A stretch of DNA of 46,215 bases from JBBPYR01 sp038199755 (lineage in GTDB: Bacteria > Chloroflexota > Ktedonobacteria > Ktedonobacterales > Ktedonobacteraceae). The stretch lies in NCBI GenBank assembly GCA_038199755.1, contig JBBPYR010000105.1:1-46215 (forward strand). The letters run 5' to 3'. The notes under the pieces were generated by a model. It did not search any database. It had not been told where the DNA came from and saw only the letters and a program-made list of their open reading frames with translations. The position numbers and the translations under genes were made by a program. Position 1 is the first letter of the stretch, and each line of letters starts with the position of its first letter. This document shows, piece after piece, positions 23,568-32,850 of this stretch.

Positions 23568-26303
23568 TTAGAGCACAAACAATCCTCTATTTAATATATC
23601 CTTGGCATCCCATTGTTTTTTTAAGGCACGCATTACCCCTAACCCTTCGGGTTGGTAGCCCCACTTATCAATGTCTGTTATGCCTTCGGGCAGGGCAAGC
23701 ACTAGCGCGTAGCCTTCATGGGCCACGGCAGGTTGGCGTAGTTGGGCCAGCCATGAGCTGACAGCAACTTGCTCCTTTGCTGTCGTGCTGGCATACACGA
23801 AACCATTCGCGAGATCGGCTATAAAGGAACCGTGATGCAGGGGCGCGGACTGATCTTGCACATAGACAGGTAGATCACGCACCGGCACGCCAACGCGTAC
23901 CACGGTGGCATTGCCTAATGATTGGGTGAGCATGGCTGTCCACAGGTCACTACCTGTGTATTCCTCAAGCTCGACCGCTGCTGGTCCACCTGCGTCCGCG
24001 ATGGCGTGACGTACCTGCTGCAATTCCGCCTCGACATCTTCGTCCATACCCTCGGCGGTATATGCAAGCACATAGGGGCTTTGCGGTAGTCCAGAGAGAC
24101 CCGTTTGTTGACTGCCTTTGCACAGCAAAATTGCCGAGGCGACCAGTGCCAGGGGCAAAAATTTTCTTCCCCACAGCAATCCTTGCCGCATATCCTCAAC
24201 GGGATAGAGCAAGGTGCGCATCCTTCTGGGCTGCACAAATAGCTTCAACGTTACGTCCGTCCATAAGCCCAAAGTGCCGTGAGAGCCGATAAAAGCCTTT
24301 GGCAGATCAAAGCCTGCCACATTTTTGACAATGGGTCGACCTGTGCGAATTACACGCCCATCGGTTAATGCCACGGTGCCACAAAGCACTTGATCGCGAA
24401 TGGCACCATAACGCATGCGCAGCGGCGCATTCAGGTTAGTGGAGATGATGCCGCCAATGGTGGCATCGGGCCAGGGGGAATGCAAGGGCACACGCTTTTT
24501 ATCCTTCGCCAGAAACTGCTGAATCTCATGCAATGTCGTGCCCGCGCCCACGGTGATAAACAGGTCATCGGGCGCGTAGGTCTTGATACCGCTCAAGCTG
24601 CTGGTGCTTAACATGGCATGAACTGGTTGCGTGTCTTGCTGTATGGTCGTTGCGTAGGAGGTGAGCATTGCCCCCGTTGTCAGCATGGCGTCTGCTGGGA
24701 GCAGTGTTTCGACATAGGGTGCCACTGCTGATAACACGTCAATCGCTTCAAGCACTTGCCCTGTGATCACCACGTGTCGCCCTTCTTTTGCGATCTGCAT
24801 CAGTTCTTGTGCCGCCGCTTCTGCTGTGGCTGGCGTGAGTATGTCCCCAAGCGGTTGCGTTTCCTCCGTTTGCCTATCTAGCTGGGCGGTATAGCCTGCA
24901 AAGGGGCCGCTTTCATTGTCTTTGGGATGTGGAAACACCTTGCCGGGATTGAAGATGCCCTGTGGGTCAAAGGCTTGCTTGACATCCCACATTGCCAGCA
25001 ACTCGGCGGGCGTGTGCATCAGCGTCATATAGTCGCGCTTCTCGATGCCCACGCCATGCTCACCGGTGAGGCTGCCCCCCATATCGACGCAGCACTTGAC
25101 CATCTCCCAACTCGCGCTATGGACACGCCGCATATATTCAGGGTTGTCCGGTTCGGGAATGAGCATCATCGGGTGCAGATTGCCGTCGCCCGCGTGTAGT
25201 AGATAGCCAGTGCGTACCATATAGTGTTCGCAAATCTGGTCCACCTTCAACAATACCTCGGCTAGCCGACTGCGTGGCACCGTGACATCAACCGTGTAAT
25301 AGGCCGGGGCAAGCCGTGTAATGGCTCCAGCCACGCTCTTACGCGCCAGCCAGATCTTGGCTCGCTCTTCATCGTTGCTCGACGTGCGTACCTCATAGGC
25401 TCCGTGCTGCTGCATCAGCTGTTGGACTTCTTGCACCTGGGCATCCAGACCTTCAGGGTAGCCATCAATATCGATGACTAAGATGGCTTTTGCATCCAGA
25501 GGTAGACCCGCGTGTGCGAATGGCTCGACAATGCCTATGATCTTCTGATCCATCAGCTCTAAGGTCGCGGGCAGCAGGCCAGCCGCAATGACAGCGGAAA
25601 CGGCTACACCTGCCTCTTCAACCGAGTGGAAAATGGCTAGCATGGTGCGAATGCCAGGTGGGTTGCGTAGCAGGCGCGTGGTAATCGAGGTCATCAGGGC
25701 CAGCATGCCCTCGCTGCCCGTAATCAAGCCGCATAAGTCATATTCGGGATAATCAAAGGCATGTCCACCTACACGAATAGCCGCGCCATCCGCCAGCACA
25801 ACCTGCATGCCCGTCACATAGTTGGTGGTGACGCCATATTTGAAGCAATGCGGCCCGCCTGAGTTCTCGGCAACATTTCCGCCAATGGTTGAGGCGCGCT
25901 GGCTCGCTGGATCAGGGGGAAAGTAGAGCCCATGCTCCTTTACACGCCCATCCAGCGAGAGGTTGATGACGGCTGGTTGTACCATGACGCTGCGTCCCAG
26001 GTCGTCAAAGTCCAGAATACGATTCATCTGCGAAAACTCGACAATGACGCCACCACGATCAGCCACGGCACCACCCGAAAGACCTGTTCCCGCTCCACGT
26101 GCCACTAGCGGCACGTTGTGCTCAGCGGACCAGCGCACCAAGCGTTGCACCTCTTCGGCACTGCGTGGAAACACTACGCCATCCGGTTTCCCTTTGTCTA
26201 AGCCCGCATCCACCTCGTAGGAGACACGCGTGGCTTGGTCGGTAAACACCTGTCCCTTTGGCAACACGTTTTGCAACGCTCGCAGGGCCCGTTGCTCTAG
26301 CAT
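23568..26303 (-). CDS. FAD-linked oxidase, GlcD-GlcE fusion
   Basis: The 911-residue protein joins two flavoprotein modules. Residues 1-465 match glycolate/D-lactate oxidase subunit GlcD: FAD-binding loop RGAGTGLSGGAV, PPDPASQRASTIGGNVAENS, and the C-terminal GEHGVGIEKRDYM. Residues about 480-911 match GlcE: DLFITVGAGTTLHEIQQFLA, SPWPDATIGGIISTN, and IVKNVAGFDLPKAFIGSHGT. In most bacteria these are separate subunits that work with the iron-sulfur protein GlcF to oxidise glycolate or D-lactate. No GlcF gene is next to it here. An AAGAGGAG ribosome site precedes the ATG at 26303. Substrate is unproven; glycolate is the best guess. Confidence 0.9.
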   Translation of the reverse strand: MLEQRALRALQNVLPKGQVFTDQATRVSYEVDAGLDKGKPDGVVFPRSAEEVQRLVRWSAEHNVPLVARGAGTGLSGGAVADRGGVIVEFSQMNRILDFDDLGRSVMVQPAVINLSLDGRVKEHGLYFPPDPASQRASTIGGNVAENSGGPHCFKYGVTTNYVTGMQVVLADGAAIRVGGHAFDYPEYDLCGLITGSEGMLALMTSITTRLLRNPPGIRTMLAIFHSVEEAGVAVSAVIAAGLLPATLELMDQKIIGIVEPFAHAGLPLDAKAILVIDIDGYPEGLDAQVQEVQQLMQQHGAYEVRTSSNDEERAKIWLARKSVAGAITRLAPAYYTVDVTVPRSRLAEVLLKVDQICEHYMVRTGYLLHAGDGNLHPMMLIPEPDNPEYMRRVHSASWEMVKCCVDMGGSLTGEHGVGIEKRDYMTLMHTPAELLAMWDVKQAFDPQGIFNPGKVFPHPKDNESGPFAGYTAQLDRQTEETQPLGDILTPATAEAAAQELMQIAKEGRHVVITGQVLEAIDVLSAVAPYVETLLPADAMLTTGAMLTSYATTIQQDTQPVHAMLSTSSLSGIKTYAPDDLFITVGAGTTLHEIQQFLAKDKKRVPLHSPWPDATIGGIISTNLNAPLRMRYGAIRDQVLCGTVALTDGRVIRTGRPIVKNVAGFDLPKAFIGSHGTLGLWTDVTLKLFVQPRRMRTLLYPVEDMRQGLLWGRKFLPLALVASAILLCKGSQQTGLSGLPQSPYVLAYTAEGMDEDVEAELQQVRHAIADAGGPAAVELEEYTGSDLWTAMLTQSLGNATVVRVGVPVRDLPVYVQDQSAPLHHGSFIADLANGFVYASTTAKEQVAVSSWLAQLRQPAVAHEGYALVLALPEGITDIDKWGYQPEGLGVMRALKKQWDAKDILNRGLFVL

Positions 26304-26451
26304 CGTAATGGCTCCTCTTGACTCGCTTCGGCTACATTGACGACATCTAAAATGCTTGCAGTAAGAACCAGCTTATAGACAGCGACGAAATAATCTGTAA
26401 TAAAACAGGCTGATGTAAAGTAGCGCAGGCGTGAATATTCCCCCTCTCTGC

Positions 26452-27132
26452 TTATGAATCTGAACGTACCTGGAGGCGAAAGCGCGGATTGTAGCTTTTA
26501 TCACAACTGCTACAGGAGACAGCTTGTGAATAGCGGCGTGTGCGTGGATATTCTTTCCCGCAGTGAGGGCAGGCATAAAGGTAGCGTATCGGGCGTCGCT
26601 CTCGTCGCATCTGCTCACGCTTCACACTTTCCTCGTGCAAAAGATTGCGCAATTCTTCCAGGCCATAACCAGTAATTGCCGCTTCATCGGAGGCGATAGA
26701 GTCGTAGCCATGATGCCGATGGCGGCGAGGCGTGCCATTGACGCGATCCGCCAGGTGAATAAGCTCATGGGCAACCGTTACCTCGATTGAACGCGCCTGC
26801 ATGTCCGGCTCTATAAAGATGAGGTGCCGATGCTGGAATACTTCTCCCTGTAACGTGCTGCCGCGTCGCTGGCGCAGCGTGGGCGCGGGAAGATAACAAT
26901 AACAGCCCAGTGCCATCGTATTGAGTCGCTTGCCCGTCCACTGCATATACTCCTGGCGATCCTGAGTTATTGCTAAAAGAGGCAGTTCGTGGGACGGTAG
27001 GCGTAACTTCTGCCAGTAGTGTGTCAGCCAGTAGCGCACCGTCTCCGTGTCTCCATGAATAACGGGAATTGCCTGTAGTGGTGCAGGCGGAGTGGGTGAT
27101 GCTGATTGGCCGTATCTACCTACGGTAGTCAT
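26452..27132 (-). CDS. SprT-like zinc metallopeptidase with C-terminal zinc ribbon
   Basis: A 226-residue protein with HELIH at 122-126 in VTVAHELIHLADRVNG, the zinc-binding HExxH of SprT-like peptidases. A His-rich stretch RRHRHHGYD follows, and ACPHCGKEYPRTRRY plus SCSSCDKSY form a C-terminal CxxC...CxxC zinc ribbon (188-210). The layout resembles SprT and the SPRTN core, which in eukaryotes cleaves DNA-protein crosslinks; bacterial SprT has no settled role. The first 30 residues are Pro-rich and probably loose. It is upstream of the FAD oxidase gene on the same strand, but a gap of 148 bases separates them, with no clear functional link. Confidence 0.75.
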   Translation of the reverse strand: MTTVGRYGQSASPTPPAPLQAIPVIHGDTETVRYWLTHYWQKLRLPSHELPLLAITQDRQEYMQWTGKRLNTMALGCYCYLPAPTLRQRRGSTLQGEVFQHRHLIFIEPDMQARSIEVTVAHELIHLADRVNGTPRRHRHHGYDSIASDEAAITGYGLEELRNLLHEESVKREQMRRERRPIRYLYACPHCGKEYPRTRRYSQAVSCSSCDKSYNPRFRLQVRSDS

Positions 27133-27151
27133 ATACTATATATTCCTCACT

Positions 27152-27179
27152 ATTGTATCTCTTATTGATAGCCTCGCAA
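27152..27179 (-). promoter_or_regulatory. Candidate promoter of the SprT-like gene
   Basis: On the minus strand TTGCGA (27179-27174), 16 bases, TACAAT (27157-27152). The start point would be near 27145, about a dozen bases before the ATG at 27132. Confidence 0.5.
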
Positions 27180-27233
27180 CATAGTATATCAAGTGCTGTA
27201 TATGAGTGCAAGAGGGAAGTTCTGAATAGCGGA

Positions 27234-27277
27234 ACGTAGGGGCGTTCTCAATAAGCTTGAAGCACGCGCCCCTGCGT
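27234..27277. repeat. Dispersed hairpin with GTAGGGGCG core, copy 1
   Basis: Arms ACGTAGGGGCGT (27234-27245) and its near complement (27264-27277) frame an 18-base loop just after the stop of the kinase gene at 27285. The same GTAGGGGC core frames a larger hairpin at 35473-35558. It may act as a terminator. Confidence 0.5.
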
Positions 27278-27284
27278 CATTCGC

Positions 27285-30224
27285 TTAACGCACCTTCTCT
27301 ATTTGTGTTGCCAATAACAGCCCCTGGATAAGCAGGATCAGGCTGGGGACCAACAGAGCTGGTTGCACCACTTGGAATAAAGCACACACGCTTGCCGCAC
27401 TAAAGAAGATCAGCAGTATTCCGCGATCCCCCGGTTGCCAGCTTTTGCGGAGCCACAGTAGCGCAAGCCCTGCCGTGATGAGCGCACACACGAAGACCAG
27501 AGCATGGAAGGGTAGAGAGAGCACACTCTGTGGCAACGTTGGTGCAACCAGTGGAATGTATGTGCTCCACTGATCGCCAAAAAGCAGAAAAGCACACACC
27601 ACGGCAGCAACCAGCATCACAAAGCGTTCGCTACGTCCATATTCTTTGTTTCCGCGAATATAACCAAACAAGCGCGTAAAAGCATAGATGGTGACAGCAA
27701 CAAGTAGCACCCGTATGATATCATACCATGTCAGAGACACCTCTGATGTGGAAAGAACCTGTGTTAGGAATAGTTCCTGTTGCCCAAAAGAATTGAATAG
27801 AAGCACGCACGTGATACTTACACACACGAGCAGAATATGGAATATGCGATATGTGAGGAGTTCTATTCCAGGTTGACTTTGCTTATTGAAACGAACAGGG
27901 GCTATTTTTGAGTGATAGCTAAGCTTAAAAAAAATGGTAAGAACCATAAGCACAAGAAAGGTGACAACAAGGAGCACCAATCCCAGTGCCATCGCTTCGT
28001 TCAAACCAGTTAGCAGCATAGTGAGGGGTGCATCGCTGTTTCCAAATCTATATCCGGTAAGCGTATGACCGAACCACACAGAGAATTGCAGTACAGTAGT
28101 AACCATCGCCACACCAAAGATGGCAATATAGTCCATGCGTGCAAACTCTGCGCCGAAGCGAAAGAAGAGGATAATAGCCAGTGCCACCAGGCCGTAGGCG
28201 ACTAACTGATAAAAGCTGAACACCTTTGGTAGGGTTGTAGTCAAAGGATAACTATGCAAAGAGCCAAAAGAGATGTGTATGCCAACTTGATTTTGCATAT
28301 ATGCAAGTGAGCAGGCCAACACAAAGAGAGCACCATTGCCCAAACGCGAAGGTTTTAAGGGTAGAAAAACAGAAAAGAAAGCAAACATGATTGGCCCAAG
28401 CGCGAGAACCGTATAGAGCAGTTCGGGTGAAAGCTGAAATGCTCGTGTTCCACCATGCATTAAAGGAAGAATTTCGGTCTTCCCCAGTACTAGTTGTGAA
28501 CCCAAGTCCAGCGTAGCCAAGGCGAGTAGGAAAATGCGACTAAAGTGGCCCAGAGGGCGCCATGGATTGAGCAGTACCACAATGCCAATGACTACAGGTA
28601 TTCCTATAAGCAATGTCGAATAGTGGTTGTGCTGGTCTGCTGCGAGTACCCCTTGTAGTTGCAATTGTTGCCATACTTGCGGCCCAAGTATCGTTTGTTG
28701 GATTGCGATTACCGCCGCTATTGCGGCTAGTGTTATATGATCGAGCCAATATAAACGGTCTTCAGGACGTATTAATGTAAGAGCTCCCAAAACCACGAGT
28801 ACGATGGACAGGAGTTGATTGAGCGTGATCGTCTGTAGTGCGTGTTGTACGGCTGGCAGACCGAGCAAGCTGAGACTCAATAAGAGAGGCATGAGTGACA
28901 TTACCAACAAAACACTGCGCGAGAGTTGGCTGGTGATGTTTTTGTGCATGCCCGCCGTGAACGCAAACACCATCAGGGCAATTGCGAGAAAAAACGCCAC
29001 CACATAGGAGGAGGTATGCAGCGAATTGATCAGGTAGGCACTGCCTCCAATCGAGACCAAAAACGAGAGCAGGAAGATAAACCAGAAATGCGGCGTCCAG
29101 ACCGGTTCAGAAAAGGCATCGAGGAAAGCTTTTCCACCATACACGTTGAGCAGAAAACCAACCACCGCACCATAGCTATGTGAAAGTGCGGGGATTAGAT
29201 AGGTAGCCCACATTCTACCAAATAGGCCCGGAAGCTTGTCAACATTGAGGAGTTTATTCGCCCTGAGCAACCATAGCCGATATTGTGCCGCACGAGCCGT
29301 CTTCTCATCGTAAAAGTTTGCATCGGTGCCACCAATAACCGAACTAGACGGGTTCCTAAAGACATTAGTGATATCTCGCGCACGTAGTTTGATCCCTTCC
29401 AATTCCTGGAGCACGAGCTCCGCGCTCTGCGGGCGGTCAGCCTCTTGTGTTGCCAGCAGCCGACGTAACAGCGCCTCGACTTCTGGTGGTACCAGACGAT
29501 TGTGTTTACGCATCGGCGGAAAATTGAAAATGGTGGGAACGTTTTTCTTGGGATTATGCCCTGTGAGACAAACAAACAGCGTTGCACCCAGACTAAAGAG
29601 GTCAGAGACCTGTATCGTTTTATTTTCAAATTGTTCCGGTGGGCTATATCCCTCCGTACACATGATGATTGGGTCCGCGTTGTTGTTTTCGTCCAAAAAA
29701 CGCGCGATACCAAAATCGATCAGGTAAACCTTTTTTTGCTTGGTAATGATGATATTCGAGGGCTTGAGATCACGATAAATGATCGGCTTGAGCCCACCAT
29801 TTTCCTGATAGTGGTGTAAGTAATCCAGTACTTTGCAGATTTGCTCCGTGTAGTCTAACATGTCAAGGATAGGCAACTGATTATCAGGATTTTCTCGCTG
29901 CAAACGCTCTAACGTCTCGCCCATGATACATTCCATCACAATATAGGAGCGTCCAGCCTCATGAAAGTAGTCATAGAAGCGCGGAATATTCGGATGTGAT
30001 ATCTTACTCAAGATAACTGCTTCATGGTAAAAGCGTTGCCGTATATACGCAACTTGATCGGCGTTAAACTTACTCATCGCCATCTCTTTGACGGCAACCA
30101 CACGCCCGGCTTTTGTATCCTTCGCCTTATATACGGCCCCCATACCGCCTTGTCCAATTACTTCTAGCAGCAGATATTGCTCTTTGAGCATCGTTTTTGG
30201 AGGTAAGCCACCTGTTTCAGGCAT
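27285..30224 (-). CDS. Ser/Thr protein kinase with a polytopic membrane C-terminal half
   Basis: A 979-residue protein from the ATG at 30224, chosen because GAGG lies six bases upstream; an in-frame ATG 12 bases earlier is possible. Residues 15-280 form a PknB-type kinase: GQGGMGAVYKAKD, VVAVKEMA with the catalytic Lys, YRDLKPSNIII (Tyr replaces His of HRD) and LIDFGIARF. After a linker, residues 345 to the end hold about 15-18 hydrophobic segments with short loops and no extracellular domain of note. The membrane half may be a sensor or transport-like module. It has its own promoter candidate, partly inside an inverted repeat. Substrates are unknown. Confidence 0.9.
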   Translation of the reverse strand: MPETGGLPPKTMLKEQYLLLEVIGQGGMGAVYKAKDTKAGRVVAVKEMAMSKFNADQVAYIRQRFYHEAVILSKISHPNIPRFYDYFHEAGRSYIVMECIMGETLERLQRENPDNQLPILDMLDYTEQICKVLDYLHHYQENGGLKPIIYRDLKPSNIIITKQKKVYLIDFGIARFLDENNNADPIIMCTEGYSPPEQFENKTIQVSDLFSLGATLFVCLTGHNPKKNVPTIFNFPPMRKHNRLVPPEVEALLRRLLATQEADRPQSAELVLQELEGIKLRARDITNVFRNPSSSVIGGTDANFYDEKTARAAQYRLWLLRANKLLNVDKLPGLFGRMWATYLIPALSHSYGAVVGFLLNVYGGKAFLDAFSEPVWTPHFWFIFLLSFLVSIGGSAYLINSLHTSSYVVAFFLAIALMVFAFTAGMHKNITSQLSRSVLLVMSLMPLLLSLSLLGLPAVQHALQTITLNQLLSIVLVVLGALTLIRPEDRLYWLDHITLAAIAAVIAIQQTILGPQVWQQLQLQGVLAADQHNHYSTLLIGIPVVIGIVVLLNPWRPLGHFSRIFLLALATLDLGSQLVLGKTEILPLMHGGTRAFQLSPELLYTVLALGPIMFAFFSVFLPLKPSRLGNGALFVLACSLAYMQNQVGIHISFGSLHSYPLTTTLPKVFSFYQLVAYGLVALAIILFFRFGAEFARMDYIAIFGVAMVTTVLQFSVWFGHTLTGYRFGNSDAPLTMLLTGLNEAMALGLVLLVVTFLVLMVLTIFFKLSYHSKIAPVRFNKQSQPGIELLTYRIFHILLVCVSITCVLLFNSFGQQELFLTQVLSTSEVSLTWYDIIRVLLVAVTIYAFTRLFGYIRGNKEYGRSERFVMLVAAVVCAFLLFGDQWSTYIPLVAPTLPQSVLSLPFHALVFVCALITAGLALLWLRKSWQPGDRGILLIFFSAASVCALFQVVQPALLVPSLILLIQGLLLATQIEKVR

Positions 30225-30249
30225 ATCGCACCTCATTTATAATAAATGA

Positions 30250-30277
30250 ATGATAGTTTCTGTGTGGATAGTGGCAA
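30250..30277 (-). promoter_or_regulatory. Candidate promoter of the membrane kinase gene
   Basis: On the minus strand TTGCCA (30277-30272), 16 bases, TATCAT (30255-30250), giving a start near 30243 and a short leader. The -35 box lies within one arm of the inverted repeat described at 30270-30337. Confidence 0.45.
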
Positions 30278-30337
30278 TGACCCATTCTCGGTCTAGTATT
30301 GATGCTGATTGTTGCCACTAATTGAATAGACCGCGAA
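30270..30337. repeat. Interleaved inverted repeats between the membrane protein and kinase genes
   Basis: AGTGGCAA (30270-30277) pairs with TTGCCACT (30312-30319). TTCTCGGTCTA (30285-30295) pairs with TAGACCGCGAA (30327-30337) with one mismatch. The arms alternate, and both pairs are offset by exactly 42 bases, as in a pseudoknot or a pair of looped operator sites. Confidence 0.4.
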
Positions 30338-30432
30338 AGGCATTTTTTAGGTGCATATAGTAGTAGACGCAAAAAAGCTCGTCTTATCGCATGAGGAAAA
30401 GGGTTTTACTCTGTTATGGTAAAAGCGTGTTT

Positions 30433-31131
30433 TTACGAGAGGGCGTTACGGATGGTCAAGCCAAAGCGTTCCACCACAGGCCCCAGGTAACGCAACAATG
30501 CCGAGCCGACGATCAGTGTGATGATAATGTTTGAGAGCGACCACGCAAACCAGCCCAGACCGAACGTGTTGGCGGGCGCGATACCCGTCGCTACCAGAAT
30601 GAAATTCCCGTAGAGGCCGCCGATGATGTTGCCGGGCAGCACGGCGCAGAGCACAAAAAAGACAAATCCTTTGATCGTGTACACATCTTTGCCGATGGGA
30701 TTGACGCCAAAGCGTTTGGCTAAGGTGCGATAGAGCAGCATGGGCAAACCCAATTGTAGAAGATCGACCGTGCCAAACCATAACGCCACGGGCAAGGGTA
30801 ATGCGGCGAGCAGTCCAGCTCCAATGAAGTTTCCAAGGTAAGCGATGACAAATGCCCAGCCACCAAACCAGATCGCAAATGGAATGCCGAAACCAATAGC
30901 TAGGAAAACAGAGGAGACCACTGGCACGCCAGAGGGTAACGCAATGATTGCGAGCCAGGATAAGATAATATAAACCGCCGACGCCACCGCCACCGCTACT
31001 AATTGACTGATGCCTGGCGCGTCAGTGAGGCGCAGCGTATAATCAATCACTGTTGAGGCACTGCCACCGATCTCTGGCGGCTCGTCCCTTCTCTCTTCAG
31101 CTGATGTCGTTTGAATTGATTCTTCTTCCAT
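30433..31131 (-). CDS. Multi-pass membrane protein of unknown function
   Basis: A 232-residue protein from the ATG at 31131, set by AGAGGA seven bases upstream and by the promoter at 31162-31190, which lies inside the longer frame reaching 31215. The first 35 residues are acidic and polar. About six membrane helices follow, with conserved-looking Gly/Pro/Asn positions, for example GGWAFVIAYLGNFIGAGLLA and LCAVLPGNIIGGLYGNFILV. This pattern recalls the substrate-binding S components of ECF vitamin transporters, but no energising genes are nearby and the match is not firm. It lies upstream of the membrane kinase on the same strand with about 200 bases between. Confidence 0.7.
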   Translation of the reverse strand: MEEESIQTTSAEERRDEPPEIGGSASTVIDYTLRLTDAPGISQLVAVAVASAVYIILSWLAIIALPSGVPVVSSVFLAIGFGIPFAIWFGGWAFVIAYLGNFIGAGLLAALPLPVALWFGTVDLLQLGLPMLLYRTLAKRFGVNPIGKDVYTIKGFVFFVLCAVLPGNIIGGLYGNFILVATGIAPANTFGLGWFAWSLSNIIITLIVGSALLRYLGPVVERFGLTIRNALS

Positions 31132-31161
31132 AAAAACATCCTCTTTCTTACTACTGCCTAG

Positions 31162-31190
31162 TATATAACAGAAGCAGCACCCTGTGTGAA
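31162..31190 (-). promoter_or_regulatory. Candidate promoter of the unknown membrane protein gene
   Basis: On the minus strand TTCACA (31190-31185), 17 bases, TATATA (31167-31162). Transcription would begin near 31155, about 24 bases before the chosen ATG at 31131. Confidence 0.5.
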
Positions 31191-31248
31191 CACTACTTCG
31201 ATCATACGGAGGCAAGGTACCTGCGAAGAGGTCATCAACCTCAGCACT

Positions 31249-32055
31249 TCAACGTTTTTTGCGACCAATCACGATCTGTCGCGTGCCTTTGCCGAAGGGT
31301 TTCCAATCATAGCCACCATAGATGGCCTCGATGCTAAACCCACCTGCCAGGAAGAGCAACTGCAGTTCTCTGGGAAAGAAAACATGCATATCGAGTTGCG
31401 TGAGATAGCGTTCGTGCTCGCCCGACTCAAAAAACTTTTCATGCGTCCAAACAATATGCTGTAGTTGCTCGATCTGATCATATTTGCGGCTACTATAGAG
31501 GAGCATCGTGAAATCATCTTCGGCAGACTCAATTTCGTCTTCCAGATACACGTTTGAGGGCCGATTGAGGGCCGTACTCAGATAATCAATATCCGGTAGG
31601 AAGGTATCAACCACAAAGCGGCCACCGGGGGTCAGGTGTGCAAGCGTGTTATGAAACGCACCGAGCTGCTGCTCAAGTTCATAAAGATGAGTGATGGAGT
31701 TAAAGGGGAGAAAGATCAGGTCATACTGTCCCTTATACTCAAGCTCATACTGACTCATGTCACCTTCGTATAAATGGACACGCTGACGCACCGTCTCCGG
31801 CTCCTGCTCTAACTTGCGTGCATACGCTTTGAGCATGCCGGGGGCGATATCCAAGCCATCTAGTAAAAAGTCGCCGGGAGCATGCAACAACTCAATCCCA
31901 ACCCGTCCACTACCGCAGCCCAACTCCAGCACGCGCTGTGGCGTATAGCGCAACACCAATTCGCGCCAGAACGGAACATCCTGCTCCGACTGGCTCTGAT
32001 ACTCAAGCTCATAGTCGCTGACGCGCTCGTAATATTCTCCCATATCATAGGGCAT
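31249..32055 (-). CDS. Class I SAM-dependent methyltransferase
   Basis: A 268-residue protein with a Rossmann-type core. RVLELGCGSGRVGIELL is motif I, which binds S-adenosylmethionine; GLDIAPGMLKAYARKL holds the acidic residue for the ribose, and YDLIFLPFNSITHLYE and LTPGGRFVVDTFLPD follow. The C-terminus ends in beta strands typical of small-molecule methyltransferases (SIEAIYGGYDWKPFG). No substrate can be assigned. It lies alone among minus-strand genes with more than 100 bases on either side. The start ATG follows a GAGG about ten bases upstream. Confidence 0.88.
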   Translation of the reverse strand: MPYDMGEYYERVSDYELEYQSQSEQDVPFWRELVLRYTPQRVLELGCGSGRVGIELLHAPGDFLLDGLDIAPGMLKAYARKLEQEPETVRQRVHLYEGDMSQYELEYKGQYDLIFLPFNSITHLYELEQQLGAFHNTLAHLTPGGRFVVDTFLPDIDYLSTALNRPSNVYLEDEIESAEDDFTMLLYSSRKYDQIEQLQHIVWTHEKFFESGEHERYLTQLDMHVFFPRELQLLFLAGGFSIEAIYGGYDWKPFGKGTRQIVIGRKKR

Positions 32056-32199
32056 GGCAACAAAACCTCAACCAACTGATTAAAAGGTATAAAAAAGAGG
32101 ATTGCAGAGATATGCGGTACAGGGAATGATAACGGCATAACTGAGCATTATCCACTACAAGAGTAGCATAGTGTGAGGGTGCGATGCAAGAGGAAATCC

Positions 32200-32784
32200 T
32201 CACCCTGATACAATAACCCCTACTGTTTTTAGCACAAGAGCGCGCAACGAAAAATAAACGAGTGTGCCAATGGCGGTAAATAGGAGTATCAAGAGGAGTG
32301 AATTTGTGGAAGTGAGCATGTGGGTGCTCGTTTGAAGCACGCTGGGGATGTCCAATACAATATCCCATGAGTTGACTCGTTCCACGCGCCCTAACGTCAT
32401 GCCGAAGCCAACCAGCAGATTGATGAGCAGAATGAAAATGCTCTTCTGCCATTTCGTGGTTGTTGCAAAGACCTGCTCTATCGGATAGAGGGCGGCAAAG
32501 TAGGTAGTAACACCGAGCAGCAAGAGCAAAAGATATTGTAAAACGAAAATGACTTTATATATTCCAGCTACATACTGCATGTTTTCAAAGAAATGAATGA
32601 TGTCAGTCAGCAGATACAGCGTGTTGGGCAGAAAGAGAATCCACACAACTCCATAGAGAATGCGCAGTAATTTCCAGGTGGTTTGCTTCACCAACCATCC
32701 GAAAAGAACAGCGATGAGGGCCAAAAAAATGTTGAAGCCCATCCATGAAATGTTTGTGATAATAATGTGCATCTCTTTCCCCAT
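32200..32784 (-). CDS. DUF1361 membrane protein
   Basis: A 194-residue protein with about six membrane helices. VWILFLPNTLYLLTDIIHFF and GFGMTLGRVERVNSWDIVLD are the two conserved blocks of DUF1361, a family of predicted membrane proteins without known function. An in-frame ATG 12 bases inside (32772) has GGGGA at about five bases and may be the true start. A weak hairpin follows the stop (about 32171-32200). Confidence 0.78.
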   Translation of the reverse strand: MGKEMHIIITNISWMGFNIFLALIAVLFGWLVKQTTWKLLRILYGVVWILFLPNTLYLLTDIIHFFENMQYVAGIYKVIFVLQYLLLLLLGVTTYFAALYPIEQVFATTTKWQKSIFILLINLLVGFGMTLGRVERVNSWDIVLDIPSVLQTSTHMLTSTNSLLLILLFTAIGTLVYFSLRALVLKTVGVIVSG

Positions 32785-32850
32785 CTACAACTTCAATTTT
32801 AAACTATACGGTATCATAGAAAATTATAACACGCCCTGCTAATGATGGGC

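Noticed and set aside
31132..31215. N-terminal extension of the membrane protein to 31215
   Set aside because: It would run through the promoter at 31162-31190 and has no ribosome site, unlike the ATG at 31131.
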